Below, in pieces: positions 17,752 to 26,485 of a DNA stretch of 64,000 nt; the first letter of the stretch is position 1, and each line of letters begins with the position of its first letter. The notes under the pieces were generated by a model. It saw nothing but the letters and a program-made list of their open reading frames with translations. It ran no database searches and was not told where the DNA came from. Origin of the DNA: Campylobacter concisus (GTDB lineage: Bacteria > Campylobacterota > Campylobacteria > Campylobacterales > Campylobacteraceae); NCBI RefSeq assembly GCF_902460845.1, contig NZ_CABPVS010000004.1, positions 110,193 to 174,192 of the forward strand, given 5' to 3'. The position numbers and the translations under genes were made by a program.

Positions 17752-18293
17752 TGCAAAGTATTGATACGGCACTTATAAAGATTATTACAACTCACTACTA
17801 TATCAAGCGTGATACGATCGTTAATAAAATAGAATATAGAGGCAAAATTTTCTTTGATAAATTTGAAAAGATCAACGAGCCACTGACCTATAATATTATG
17901 AAAGAGCATGAAGAGGGTAAGGCTGTTATCGCGCACTCTTTAATAAATGCATACGATAAAGTTGAAAATATAGTCTTTGACTATAACGGCAGAACCCCTG
18001 ATAGATTTTGGCATAAAGCACAGCTTCTTTTAAGAGAAGAGGGCTTTATAAATTTTACAGCCTACGAGAGCAAGACGCCAGGGCATCTGCATCTTTATGT
18101 GCATAAAGGTCACACTACGCTAAATGAGGCTTGCCAGCTAGCAAACATGCTCAACGCAAAGCTTTCACAGAAGCTACCTAAAGAGTGGAGGATGTTTCCA
18201 AATATCGATATGCCAAAAGAATTTAATATACTAACTTTACCTTATAAACTCTATCAAAAAGAGCGCGGGGCAAGTTGGTCAAAATATATGTAA
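17751..18293 (+). CDS. DUF1882 domain protein
   Basis: A 180-residue soluble protein of an epsilonproteobacterial family (DUF1882), found after glyA in C. jejuni as I recall. Notable segments are [65 protein letters not shown] and the C-terminal [18 protein letters not shown] 17751 overlaps the glyA stop as TGATG; a TTG three bases earlier is less likely. No catalytic motif is recognised and no function is proposed. Confidence 0.85.
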   Translation: MQSIDTALIKIITTHYYIKRDTIVNKIEYRGKIFFDKFEKINEPLTYNIMKEHEEGKAVIAHSLINAYDKVENIVFDYNGRTPDRFWHKAQLLLREEGFINFTAYESKTPGHLHLYVHKGHTTLNEACQLANMLNAKLSQKLPKEWRMFPNIDMPKEFNILTLPYKLYQKERGASWSKYM

Positions 18294-18306
18294 TTAAGGA
18301 TAAAAA

Positions 18307-19152
18307 GTGGAAAACGATGAGTTAAAAGATATTCTTTTAGAAAGAGATGATGACGCAAGAGGATTGAAGCTAAAAAAACTTCTGATATTTATAGTAGCTC
18401 TTATTATACTTTTTTTGATTATTGTAGTGGCTATGAAGCTAGTAAATTCAAGCGATCCTTCACAAGCTCAAAATGAAGCTGATTCGAGACTAGTACTTCC
18501 TCCAGTACCAGCTGAGCAGCCAGTAGATAGACAAGCTCCGATAGCTGATACAAATTCAGACAATAAAAAAGGCGATACACAGCTTTTTGAGCAAGTACCG
18601 ATCGTGCCTGAAAATAAGCAACAAGATGAATTTGAAGATATGATCAAAAAGCTAAAAGATAAAGAAAACAATAAGCCTGTTTCTAAAACTGAAGAGCCAA
18701 AAGAGATAGTTAAGCCTATCGAAAAGCCTGCTGAAATACCAGCAAAAAAAGCTGAGACAAAGGCAGATGCTCCAGTTAAAAAAGTCGAAAAGGTAGCAGC
18801 TACTGATAAAAAGAGTGAGGCAAAACCAGCTAAGACTGAAAATAAAGTAGATAAAAAGATTGAAAAAAAGGCTGAAACCAAAATAGAAAAAACGGACAAA
18901 AAAGCTGAAGTAGCTAAAAGTGAACCTGCCACAAAAGGCTCTTACGTTCAAGTGTTTGTGACTAGTAAATTTAATCCAAATGCTGAATATATGAAGAAGA
19001 TCGCTGCTAAGGGATATAGTTACAAGACTATAAAAGTTGGTGAACTGACTAAAATTTTAGTTGGTCCATTTGATGAAAAAACGCTTCAAAAAGCAGTAGG
19101 CGATATTAGAAAAGATATCAATAAAGACGCTTTTATCTTTAGAGCAAAATGA
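18307..19152 (+). CDS. SPOR domain cell-envelope protein
   Basis: A 281-residue bitopic membrane protein: a cytoplasmic N-terminus, one helix near residues 26-44 (LLIFIVALIILFLIIVVAM), a long Lys/Glu/Ala/Pro linker (about residues 90-205), and a C-terminal SPOR domain (GSYVQVFVTSKFNPNAEYMKKI ... TKILVGPFDEKTLQKAV). SPOR domains bind denuded glycan strands at the division site. Overall shape matches FtsN/DedD-type proteins, so a role in cell division is likely. It starts at GTG 18307 after TTAAGGA and overlaps aroE by four bases. Confidence 0.88.
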   Translation: MENDELKDILLERDDDARGLKLKKLLIFIVALIILFLIIVVAMKLVNSSDPSQAQNEADSRLVLPPVPAEQPVDRQAPIADTNSDNKKGDTQLFEQVPIVPENKQQDEFEDMIKKLKDKENNKPVSKTEEPKEIVKPIEKPAEIPAKKAETKADAPVKKVEKVAATDKKSEAKPAKTENKVDKKIEKKAETKIEKTDKKAEVAKSEPATKGSYVQVFVTSKFNPNAEYMKKIAAKGYSYKTIKVGELTKILVGPFDEKTLQKAVGDIRKDINKDAFIFRAK

Positions 19153-19937
19153 AAACATTCGCAGTCTTTGGAGACCCGATAGCTCACTCGGTATCTCCGA
19201 GGCTGCACAACAAAGCCATTGCAGACCTGGACTTAAAAGCACTTTATACAAGGGTCTTGTTAAAAGATGGCAGCGAATTAATCAATAAATTTAAATCCTT
19301 AAAATTAAACGGTGCAAACGTAACACTTCCACATAAAGAGTGGGCTTTAAATTTAGCCGATGAAGCTTCAGATATAGCTCGTAAAATAGGCTCTGCAAAT
19401 ACGCTTGTGCTTAAAAAAGACAAAATTTATGCGTATAACACAGATGCGCCCGGGTTTTTAAAGGCAATAAAAAATTTTAAAGATGTAAAAAAAGCTATTG
19501 TTCTTGGAGCTGGCGGTACTGCAAATGCCATAACTTATGCATTAAAAGAACAAGGCGTTGATGTTTGCATACTAAATAGAAGCAAAGATAGGTTTGAGAA
19601 ATTTAAAGATGAGTACAAATGCTTTAGTTGGGATAACTACGAAGAGCAAAAATTTGATCTAGTCATTAACTCGACCTCTGCTGGTTTAAAGGATGATTTT
19701 CTACCAGCACCTAAAGAAATTTTAAAAAGCATTTTTAAGGATGCTAAATTTGCATTTGATGTGATTTATGGCAAGCAGACACCATTTTTAGAAATGGCCA
19801 AGCAAAATAGCCTTGACGTAAAAGATGGCGCCGATATGCTTTTGTATCAAGCAGTTCTAGCACTAAATTTATTTTTTAATAATACACTCAATGAGTCAAA
19901 GATCGAGCGCTCAATGAGAGAAATTTTCTATCTATAA
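19149..19937 (+). CDS. aroE: Shikimate dehydrogenase
   Basis: AroE reduces 3-dehydroshikimate to shikimate with NADPH in aromatic amino acid synthesis. The 262-residue protein shows GDPIAHSVSPRLHN (shikimate-binding Ser pair), NVTLPHKEWAL with the catalytic Lys, NTDAPGF, the NADP loop GAGGTANAITYAL, INSTSAGL and VIYGKQTPFLEMA. It is the last gene of the gatC operon. It is followed by about 120 bases and a hairpin that serves the convergent gene. Confidence 0.96.
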   Translation: MKTFAVFGDPIAHSVSPRLHNKAIADLDLKALYTRVLLKDGSELINKFKSLKLNGANVTLPHKEWALNLADEASDIARKIGSANTLVLKKDKIYAYNTDAPGFLKAIKNFKDVKKAIVLGAGGTANAITYALKEQGVDVCILNRSKDRFEKFKDEYKCFSWDNYEEQKFDLVINSTSAGLKDDFLPAPKEILKSIFKDAKFAFDVIYGKQTPFLEMAKQNSLDVKDGADMLLYQAVLALNLFFNNTLNESKIERSMREIFYL

Positions 19938-20031
19938 TAGCCACCAGTATTTATTTTTGTAAAAATTTATGGCTTGTATAAAAACATTTTGATTAAAATT
20001 TTTATTGAAAGTAATTGGAGTAAATATAAAA

Positions 20032-20050
20032 AGCAGGGAAGATCCCTGCT
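20032..20050 (-). terminator. Terminator between aroE and the TRAP protein gene
   Basis: AGCAGGGA (20032-20039) and TCCCTGCT (20043-20050) form a perfect 8-bp stem with a three-base loop. Read on the minus strand it is followed by TTTTATATTTA, so it fits a factor-independent terminator for the minus-strand gene that ends at 20059. It may also stop transcripts from aroE. Confidence 0.75.
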
Positions 20051-20058
20051 AAATTTTA

Positions 20059-21114
20059 CTATTCGTTTGTTTTGATATAAGCGTAGTCTGAAATTTTAGT
20101 CCATTCTCTTGCTTTTTTAAGGAAAGCTCTTTGTGACTCAACGATCTCTTTAAATAGTGGATCTTTAGCACTCTCTTCATCAAGAAGCTCATTTGTGGCT
20201 TTTTTAAGAGCTGCGATTACTTCTGGTGGGAAAGATTTTACTTGGATGTCTGGATACTCGCTCTTCATTTTATCCCAGTACTCGACATTTGAATAAAATA
20301 CTTTTGTATTTGCATCTCTTGCTACTTCGGCTGCAGCTGCTTCAAAGATCGCTTTTAGGTCATCTGGAAGCTTCTCGTATGATTTTTTATTAAAGAAAAA
20401 TTGAGTTTCACCGTTTGGCTCTTGCCAGCCTGTGTAGTAGTATTTTGCCACTTTGTGAAAGCCAAGTGCCATATCATAAGCTGGGCTAACCCATTCGACT
20501 GAGTCGATCGTTCCCATCTCAAGAGCCATATAAAGCTCACCAGTTGGGATAGTATTGATGTTAGCGCCAAGTTTAGCGTAAATTTCACCACCAAAGCCCG
20601 GAATTCTTATCTTTAAACCTTTGATATCATCTAGTGATTTTATCTCTTTTTTAAACCAGCCACCCATTTGCATGCCGGTATTTCCAGCTCTAAAAATTTT
20701 GATATTGTATGGATCGTAAACTTTTGCCTCAAGCTCCTTACCACCGCCAAATTCATACCAAGCTGTTTGCTCGTCAGTATTCATCATAAATGGAGTTGCT
20801 GTAAAAAATATAGTTTTAGCATCTTTGCCTTTATAATAATAGCTACTTGTGTAGGTAATGTCGTATTGACCGCTTTTAGCAAAATCAAGCATTGCAAAAG
20901 GTGATTTATGCTTTGATGGATAATCAATCCTTAGCTCAAGTCTGCCATTACTCATCTTTTCAACTTTATCCTTTAGCTCTTTTGGCACATCACCAAGCAC
21001 TGGCATAGTGCTCTCCCATGAGCTAGCAAGCTTTAGCTTATAAACTTTATCATCTCCCATAGCAACGCAAGCAACAGCTGCTAAACCAAGAGACGCTAAT
21101 AAAAATTTATTCAT
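20059..21114 (-). CDS. TRAP transporter solute-binding protein (DctP/TakP family)
   Basis: A 351-residue periplasmic binding protein. Signal peptide MNKFLLASLGLAAVACVAMG is followed by YKLKLASSWESTMPVLG. Family signatures are LRIDYPSKHKSPFAMLDF, GNTGMQMGGWFKKEIKS, DDIKGLKIRIPGFGGEIYAKLG and GTIDSVEWVSPAYDMALGF. The EWV and the Arg of IRIPG are positions that bind the carboxylate of the substrate in TakP-like proteins, so a 2-oxo or hydroxy acid is a reasonable guess. ATG 21114 follows GGAGAAGAT; an upstream in-frame start at 21147 lies before the -10 box and is rejected. No membrane subunits (DctQ/DctM) lie nearby. Confidence 0.88.
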   Translation of the reverse strand: MNKFLLASLGLAAVACVAMGDDKVYKLKLASSWESTMPVLGDVPKELKDKVEKMSNGRLELRIDYPSKHKSPFAMLDFAKSGQYDITYTSSYYYKGKDAKTIFFTATPFMMNTDEQTAWYEFGGGKELEAKVYDPYNIKIFRAGNTGMQMGGWFKKEIKSLDDIKGLKIRIPGFGGEIYAKLGANINTIPTGELYMALEMGTIDSVEWVSPAYDMALGFHKVAKYYYTGWQEPNGETQFFFNKKSYEKLPDDLKAIFEAAAAEVARDANTKVFYSNVEYWDKMKSEYPDIQVKSFPPEVIAALKKATNELLDEESAKDPLFKEIVESQRAFLKKAREWTKISDYAYIKTNE

Positions 21115-21138
21115 ATCTTCTCCTTTGAAATTTTGCCT

Positions 21139-21144
21139 ATTATA
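21139..21144 (-). promoter_or_regulatory. Promoter of the TRAP binding protein gene
   Basis: A TATAAT box on the minus strand (ATTATA on the plus strand) lies 25 bases before ATG 21114. It leaves a very short leader holding the AGGAG ribosome site. The divergent pyk promoter starts about 30 bases away. Confidence 0.65.
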
Positions 21145-21170
21145 CAAAAAATTACATTATTAAAATGTGT

Positions 21171-21176
21171 TATAAT
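21171..21176 (+). promoter_or_regulatory. pyk promoter (-10 TATAAT)
   Basis: A consensus TATAAT preceded by TGTGT lies 29 bases before ATG 21205. It shows that the in-frame ATG at 21133 cannot be the pyk start, since that codon lies upstream of the -10 box. Confidence 0.7.
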
Positions 21177-21204
21177 CGCAAAAATCAAATTTATGGGGCA
21201 TAAA

Positions 21205-22656
21205 ATGATAAAAAAGACAAAAATCGTAGCTACTTTGGGGCCAGCAAGTGATAATGAAGAGACAATGGAAGCGATGGTAAAAGCGGGTGTTAATGTCTTT
21301 CGTTTAAATTTTAGCCATGGGACACACGAATACCATAAATCAAACATTGACAAGATAAGAAATATCGAAAAAAAGCTAAATAAAAGAATAGGAATTTTAC
21401 AAGATATCTGCGGCCCAAAGATCAGAGTTGGCAAGCTTAGTGAGCCATTTTATCTAAAGGCCGGTGATGAACTTAGTATCCATGCTGATGAGATCATCGG
21501 TGAAAAAGTGGAAAAAGGAATTTATAAAGTAAGCCTAAACCAGCCTCAAATTTTGCCTATGCTAAAGGTTGGCGAGTATGTCTATCTCTATGATGGCTCT
21601 ATAAGAGCAAAGGTCATTAGTGAAGGCAAAGAAGTAGTAAAAACTATCATTGAAAATGATGGAATTTTAAACTCAAATAAAGGCGTAAATTTCCCAAATA
21701 CAGCCCTTGGCATAGAGATCATCACGCAAAAAGATAAAGAAGATATGAAATTTGGCGCAAAGCATGGTGTAAATTTTGTTGCTATTAGCTTTGTGCAAGA
21801 TGCAAATGACGTAATAAAGGCAAAAAATATCTTAAAAGAATTTGGCTCAAGAGCTGCTGTTTTATCGAAGATCGAGAAATTTGATGCAGTAGAGAATATA
21901 GATGATATCATCGCAAAGAGTGATGGTATCATGGTGGCTCGTGGCGATCTTGGTATAGAGGTGCCATTTTATAAGGTTCCAACCATTCAAAAGCTCATCA
22001 TCAAAAAGGCAAATGCAGCAAGCAAGCCGGTCATCACAGCAACCCAGATGATGCTAAGCATGGCAGAGCATGAGACTGCCACAAGAGCGGAGATCAGCGA
22101 CGTGGCAAATGCTGTGCTAGACGGTACTGATGCTGTTATGCTAAGCGAGGAGAGTGCGATCGGTAAAAACCCAGTCGCGGTCGTAGAGGCGATGAGTCAG
22201 ACGATCATCCAAACTCAAAGCATCTATCCATATAATAAATTTGATGAGTTTGATTTTTTTGATGAGACCGATATGGTGGCAAGTAGTGCCGCATCTCTTG
22301 CTGTTCGCATAAAAGCAGATGCACTAATCTCGATCACTGGCTCAGGAAAATCGGCTATAAAATTAGCTAGAAATCGCACAAATATCGACATCATCGCAGT
22401 TGCTCACGATGAACAAACAGCGCACATGCTTACTCTCGCTTGGGGTGTTACGCCAGCACTTGTACTAGAAAAAACAAAACTTAGCTCACTTTTAGCAAAC
22501 GTCATGAAAAAGGCATATGAAGAGGGATATGTCGAACACGACAAGACCTATCTAGTAACCGCAGGTCACCCTACGGGCGTTGAGGGTAGCACGAACCTTA
22601 TACGTATCATCAGACGCGATCAGCTTGATTATTATTTGGAGCTTGCAACTGAGTAA
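21205..22656 (+). CDS. pyk: Pyruvate kinase
   Basis: Pyruvate kinase makes pyruvate and ATP from phosphoenolpyruvate and ADP. The 483-residue protein has TKIVATLGPASDNEE, VFRLNFSHGTHEYH, LQDICGPKIRVG, the catalytic-lysine region AVLSKIEKFDAV, IMVARGDLGIEVPF, ITATQMMLSM and AVMLSEESAIGKNP. The C-terminal allosteric domain is complete. ATG 21205 gives the usual N-terminus MIKKTKIV. Many Campylobacter lack phosphofructokinase and use Pyk for anaplerotic or amino acid routes; sugar use cannot be judged here. Confidence 0.96.
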   Translation: MIKKTKIVATLGPASDNEETMEAMVKAGVNVFRLNFSHGTHEYHKSNIDKIRNIEKKLNKRIGILQDICGPKIRVGKLSEPFYLKAGDELSIHADEIIGEKVEKGIYKVSLNQPQILPMLKVGEYVYLYDGSIRAKVISEGKEVVKTIIENDGILNSNKGVNFPNTALGIEIITQKDKEDMKFGAKHGVNFVAISFVQDANDVIKAKNILKEFGSRAAVLSKIEKFDAVENIDDIIAKSDGIMVARGDLGIEVPFYKVPTIQKLIIKKANAASKPVITATQMMLSMAEHETATRAEISDVANAVLDGTDAVMLSEESAIGKNPVAVVEAMSQTIIQTQSIYPYNKFDEFDFFDETDMVASSAASLAVRIKADALISITGSGKSAIKLARNRTNIDIIAVAHDEQTAHMLTLAWGVTPALVLEKTKLSSLLANVMKKAYEEGYVEHDKTYLVTAGHPTGVEGSTNLIRIIRRDQLDYYLELATE

Positions 22657-22670
22657 ATTTATACTCTCTT

Positions 22671-22786
22671 GCAAATTTTAAAATTTTGCTTGCTCGTAAG
22701 AATTGACTGCTAAGATTCGTTCTTGCTTTTTATTTGGCTCAAATTTTATAGCCGAAATTACTCCTTCATGAAATTTTAAAATTTGC
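22671..22786. repeat. Direct repeat, copy 1 (intergenic element)
   Basis: This ~115-base stretch begins GCAAATTTTAAAATTTT, continues with AGAATTGACTGCTAA and GGCTCAAATTTTATAGCC, and ends with ACTCCTTCATGAAATTTTA. The same order returns at 23095-23211, with near identity over the last ~50 bases. A partial third match, GCAAATTTTAAAATCTTACT, lies at 22819. No open frame of note crosses it. It may be a repeat family or the arms of a short non-autonomous element. Confidence 0.7.
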
Positions 22787-22946
22787 CTGATGCCTACTTA
22801 ATATAACAAAGCAATTTTGCAAATTTTAAAATCTTACTCACTCGCCTTAGTAGACTACTAAATTTAGGCCACACTTCGTTTAGCACTAAATTTAGAGCTG
22901 TGGTATGCTCGATAATAAATTTTATAATTTGCTGGAAATTTAATAT

Positions 22947-23056
22947 AACGCATGCAGTGCGTTAGTACTGAGGCATGCCACTTCTAACGTCGTCGGGGTT
23001 AGGGGATTGCTAAGGGGGAAGGGAGCGACTTCGTAATTCAAGCCTCTTCCCCTTAA
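22947..23056. other. Structured non-coding element between pyk and dnaJ
   Basis: The core between the two direct repeats holds two hairpins. AACGCA/TGCGTT with loop TGCAG spans 22947-22963. A larger one pairs TAAGGGGGAAGGG (23011-23023) with CCTCTTCCCCTTA (23043-23055): about 12 pairs with one bulged G and one G-U. Between them is a G-rich stretch, GTCGTCGGGGTTAGGGG. It is far richer in G+C than the surrounding intergenic DNA. No protein frame fits. A small RNA, a REP-like element and a relic of a mobile unit are all possible. Confidence 0.5.
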
Positions 23057-23094
23057 CGAAAGAAACAAACATTTAAATTTAACTAGATTGCTTT

Positions 23095-23211
23095 GTAAAT
23101 TTTAAAATTTTCATCCACTCGCAAGAATTGACTGCTAAAATTTGGCTTCACTTACCGCTTAGCTCAAATTTTATAGCCGAAATTACTCCTTCATAAAATT
23201 TTAAAATTTGT
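23095..23211. repeat. Direct repeat, copy 2 (intergenic element)
   Basis: This is the second copy of the repeat at 22671-22786, in the same orientation. It opens GTAAATTTTAAAATTTTC, shares GCAAGAATTGACTGCTAA (TAAG versus CAAG at its head) and GCTCAAATTTTATAGCC, and ends with ACTCCTTCATAAAATTTTA. The two copies flank the structured core at 22947-23056. Confidence 0.7.
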
Positions 23212-23259
23212 GTGAAATTTACTTGTAAAAATTAGTATATATAAAATTTATTTTGAAAG

Positions 23260-23291
23260 AATTTGTGACGCTAAATTTAACGCCACAAATT
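23260..23291 (-). terminator. Possible dnaJ terminator
   Basis: AATTTGTGACG (23260-23270) and CGCCACAAATT (23281-23291) form an 11-bp stem. One pair is a G-U wobble only when read on the minus strand and would be an A-C mismatch on the plus strand. It lies just past the dnaJ stop. The T-run after it is weak. Confidence 0.45.
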
Positions 23292-23295
23292 AAAT

Positions 23296-24438
23296 TTATT
23301 TTTTCTTTTTGCCTTTTGGCTCATCGCCTTTAAACCAGCTTTTTATCTTATCAAAGACGCTTTCATCGGTATTTGATTTACCTGATTCTATGCCAAAGCT
23401 AGCTTGAAGCTTATTTAAAAGCTCTTTTTGCTCATCGCTTAGTTTTTCAGGCGTTTGAATAGAAATTTGCGCTACGAGCCTACCTTTTTTACGCGAATTT
23501 ACGCTTTTAATACCTTCATTTTCAAAGATAAATTGCTGCTTATCCTTTGCTCCAACAGGTAGTTTTAGCTCAGTTTCTCCTCGAAGAGTTGGAATTTTTA
23601 TACTTTCGCCAAGTATAGCTTGCGTGAAAAAGACAGGAATTTCTAGATAAACATCGTCGTTGTGGCGAATGAAATGCTTATCTTCTTTTACGTTTATGCT
23701 TACATAAAGATCGCCTTGAACGCCGTTTGTACCGATATTACCTTTACCAGCTACTCTCATTCTCATGCCGCTATCAACGCCTTCAGGGATGGTAATCTTT
23801 ACAGTTTGTTGCTGGATTTTATAAGCTTTCGCGTTACAATCGGGGCATGGTTCGCTTATTACTTCACCGCTTCCGTGACAATATGGACACTCTTGGACGA
23901 TATTCATAAAGCCATTTCCACGTGTTATCCTGCCACTTCCGCCACAGTGCTGGCAAGTTTTACTTTTGCCGTCTTTACTGCCAGTTGCATTGCATGTTGG
24001 ACAAGGTACTTTTTGATCAAATTTTATCTCTTTTTCGCAACCAAAAATAGCTTCGTTAAACTCCAAATTTATAGGAATTTCAAGATCGGCTGAGTATTTT
24101 TCAGAGTATCTTTTTCTCTGCCTAGAACTACTCGCAAAACCGCCACCAAAAAATGAGTCAAAAATATCTGAAAGATCAAAATCGGCACTAAATCCGCCAC
24201 CGCTACCAAATCGACCCTCAAGGCCTTCTTTGCCGTATCTGTCGTAGATAGAGCGTTTTTGCTCGTCACTTAAAACTTGATAAGCTTCATTTATCTGTTT
24301 AAATTTTAGTTCAGCCTCTTTGTCACCAGAATTTCTATCTGGGTGATATTTTAAAGCAAGTCTTCTAAAGGCTTTTTTGATCTCATCTCCGCTTGCATTT
24401 CTTGAAATTTCAAGGATTTCGTAATAGTCAAATTCCAC
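23296..24438 (-). CDS. dnaJ: Chaperone DnaJ
   Basis: DnaJ delivers unfolded proteins to DnaK and stimulates its ATPase. The 380-residue protein has the J domain with KYHPDRNSG (HPD near residue 33), a G/F-rich stretch ([17 protein letters not shown]), and four zinc repeats: [24 protein letters not shown] and CPDCNAKA. The last repeat lacks the usual Gly residues. The C-terminal peptide-binding domains follow, ending in a Lys-rich tail. It is divergent from racR; dnaK and grpE are not here. The order dnaJ/racRS-recR is that of C. jejuni. Confidence 0.97.
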   Translation of the reverse strand: MEFDYYEILEISRNASGDEIKKAFRRLALKYHPDRNSGDKEAELKFKQINEAYQVLSDEQKRSIYDRYGKEGLEGRFGSGGGFSADFDLSDIFDSFFGGGFASSSRQRKRYSEKYSADLEIPINLEFNEAIFGCEKEIKFDQKVPCPTCNATGSKDGKSKTCQHCGGSGRITRGNGFMNIVQECPYCHGSGEVISEPCPDCNAKAYKIQQQTVKITIPEGVDSGMRMRVAGKGNIGTNGVQGDLYVSINVKEDKHFIRHNDDVYLEIPVFFTQAILGESIKIPTLRGETELKLPVGAKDKQQFIFENEGIKSVNSRKKGRLVAQISIQTPEKLSDEQKELLNKLQASFGIESGKSNTDESVFDKIKSWFKGDEPKGKKKK

Positions 24439-24524
24439 ATTTTCCCTTGTTAATTAAGCTTATTTTAAATATGGGATTTTACCCAAAAAAGTTTAAATTT
24501 AAAAAAGAATTTACATTTTTGCCG

Positions 24525-24530
24525 TATAAT
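24525..24530 (+). promoter_or_regulatory. racR promoter (-10 TATAAT)
   Basis: A consensus TATAAT sits 31 bases before the racR ATG at 24561, in the 122-base gap shared with divergent dnaJ. The ribosome site AAAGGATAA follows. Confidence 0.65.
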
Positions 24531-24560
24531 CTCTACTATTTTTAATAAAAAGGATAATTC

Positions 24561-25232
24561 ATGGTTAATGTTTTAATGATAGAAGACGATCCAGAATTTG
24601 CACAAATTTTATCTGAATATCTTGATAGTTTTAATATAAAAGTTACGAATTTTGAAGACCCTTATTTAGGGCTTAGTGCTGGAATAAAAAACTATGATTT
24701 GCTAATACTTGATCTTACTTTGCCGGGCATTGATGGGCTTGAGGTTTGTAAAGAAATTCGCCAAAAATACGACATTCCTATCATCATAAGTTCAGCTAGA
24801 AGCGATATTAGTGACAAGGTTGTTGGACTTCAGCTTGGTGCTGATGATTATTTGCCAAAACCATACGATCCAAAAGAGATGTATGCTCGTATCACAAGTC
24901 TTATAAGAAGATATAAAAAGACAAATGAAGTACAAGAAGAGGTCGTTGATAGCGCATTTAGGATCGATGATAAACGTCACGAAATTTACTTTAACAATGA
25001 GCCATTAGCTCTTACTCCAGCTGAGTATGAAATTTTGACATATCTTATCAAACAACACAGCTTTTCAGTCTCTCGTGAGCAGTTGGTTTATAACTGCAAA
25101 AGCCTAAAAGATAAAGATTCAAAGAGCTTAGATGTTATTATCGGACGCCTTAGATCAAAAATCGGTGATAGCTCAAAAGCCCCAAAACATATATTTTCAG
25201 TAAGAGGCATAGGATATAAGCTTATCGGATGA
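24561..25232 (+). CDS. racR: Response regulator RacR (OmpR family)
   Basis: A 223-residue regulator with an N-terminal receiver (IEDD acidic pair, phospho-acceptor Asp51 in LLILDLTLPGIDG, Thr/Ser in IISSARS, Lys in LPKPYDP) and a C-terminal winged helix (LTPAEYEILTYLIKQHSFSVSREQL, DVIIGRLRSKIGD, IFSVRGIGYKLIG). In C. jejuni RacRS affects growth at 42 C and respiration with alternative acceptors. Its place between dnaJ and recR supports the name. It overlaps the kinase gene by four bases. Confidence 0.88.
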   Translation: MVNVLMIEDDPEFAQILSEYLDSFNIKVTNFEDPYLGLSAGIKNYDLLILDLTLPGIDGLEVCKEIRQKYDIPIIISSARSDISDKVVGLQLGADDYLPKPYDPKEMYARITSLIRRYKKTNEVQEEVVDSAFRIDDKRHEIYFNNEPLALTPAEYEILTYLIKQHSFSVSREQLVYNCKSLKDKDSKSLDVIIGRLRSKIGDSSKAPKHIFSVRGIGYKLIG

Positions 25233-26485
25233 AATATTCCATAACTACGAAGATAACTATTATCTTTGCCATAGCTTTCTCGCTGATGTGCTTGCTCTTT
25301 GTAACTTTTGCAAACATTCAGCAAGAAAGCGCTTTAGAAAAACTAAAGGATAGACAAATAAGTGCGATGAACTATCTTGTCGCACTCTATGAACGTGGAA
25401 ATCCCCCAAGAGATTTAGAACATTATTTTAAAAATTTTTACTTAGAGTATGTTGGAAATAAAAATTTAGCCACTTCAATAGCTACAAACGGAACTGTTGT
25501 TTTTACGCAGCACACACCTCTTGGAGTGGTGCAATCGGTTAATTACAAAGGCGATTTGTATTTGCTTATTAAAAATCCATCTTTTCAGCTACTTCTTGAA
25601 AGTAATGATGCAAGACACGTAAATGATCCGCTTTGGGTTGCATTTTTGATAGTTTCAGCCCTTCTCATCTCACTTTATGTTTCTGTTCTTAGAAGTCTTT
25701 CACCACTTAGAAGACTTAGTAAAGATATCAGAAAATTTGCCAGTGGAAATATGGAAATGGCGATGACGGCTAGGCTAAATGAAAACGAGCAAGATGAGAT
25801 CGGACAGGTCGCTGTTGAGTTTGATAATGCCGTTTGCAAGATCAGAGAGCTCATCCGCTCAAGGCAGCTATTTTTGCGTGCGATCATGCATGAGCTAAAG
25901 ACACCTATTGGTAAGGGCAGGATCGTCTCTGAAATGGTCGCAAATGAGACCCAAAAGATGAGGCTTATCAATGTGTTTGAGCGCCTTGAGATGCTGATAA
26001 ATGAATTTAGCAAGGTCGAGCAGCTCCTTTCTAAAAGCTATGCGTTAAACTATCAAGAGTGCCATTTCTCGCTCATTTTAGAGCAAGTGCAAGATATGCT
26101 CATGCTTGATAAATTTGAAGAGCGAGTGAGCTGTGATATCAGAGATGATGTCATTTTAAGAGTGGATTTTCAGCTTTTTAGTTTGGCCATTAAAAATTTG
26201 ATAGATAATGCCCTAAAATACGCAGAGGACAAAAAGGCCATCTTGATCTGCGATAGCGAATTTATAGCGGTTAAAAATTTAGGCAAAAAGCTAAATCATC
26301 CAATTGACTACTACAAACAAGCCTTTGTGCGTGGCGATAAGGTGAGTGCAGGAAGTGGTATGGGGCTTGGACTTTATATCATCGAGCAAATTTGTCAGAT
26401 GCAAAAATTTGAGCTTGTTTATGACTACGAAGACGGCTATCATGTATTTAAAATTTTACTTAGATCAAAGGTGAAGCGAGCATGA
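25229..26485 (+). CDS. racS: Sensor histidine kinase RacS
   Basis: A 418-residue inner-membrane kinase. Two membrane helices lie at about residues 8-26 and 133-152 around a ~105-residue periplasmic sensor. A HAMP linker (SLSPLRRLSKDIRKFASGNMEMAM) follows, then the H-box AIMHELKTPIGKGR, the N-box LAIKNLIDNALKYAE and the G-box SGMGLGLYIIEQ. It phosphorylates RacR. Its start overlaps the racR stop and its stop overlaps recR (ATGA), so the three genes are one unit. The signal cannot be read from the sequence. Confidence 0.88.
   Translation: MKYSITTKITIIFAIAFSLMCLLFVTFANIQQESALEKLKDRQISAMNYLVALYERGNPPRDLEHYFKNFYLEYVGNKNLATSIATNGTVVFTQHTPLGVVQSVNYKGDLYLLIKNPSFQLLLESNDARHVNDPLWVAFLIVSALLISLYVSVLRSLSPLRRLSKDIRKFASGNMEMAMTARLNENEQDEIGQVAVEFDNAVCKIRELIRSRQLFLRAIMHELKTPIGKGRIVSEMVANETQKMRLINVFERLEMLINEFSKVEQLLSKSYALNYQECHFSLILEQVQDMLMLDKFEERVSCDIRDDVILRVDFQLFSLAIKNLIDNALKYAEDKKAILICDSEFIAVKNLGKKLNHPIDYYKQAFVRGDKVSAGSGMGLGLYIIEQICQMQKFELVYDYEDGYHVFKILLRSKVKRA

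Noticed and set aside
18468..18932. A 154-codon minus-strand frame rich in Ser, Phe and Ala
   Set aside because: It is the antisense of the Lys/Glu/Ala linker of the SPOR protein; the low-complexity linker keeps the opposite strand free of stops.
21115..21147. Longer start of the TRAP binding protein at 21147
   Set aside because: That codon lies upstream of the TATAAT box at 21144-21139 and would place 11 charged residues before the signal peptide; ATG 21114 has a strong ribosome site.
22671..23211. Considered a CRISPR array because of repeated blocks
   Set aside because: There are only two full repeats of over 100 bases, far apart, with no regular spacers and no cas genes.
23662..24093. 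A 143-codon plus-strand frame antisense to dnaJ
   Set aside because: It lies fully inside dnaJ opposite the zinc repeats, with no promoter or ribosome site and no plausible protein features.
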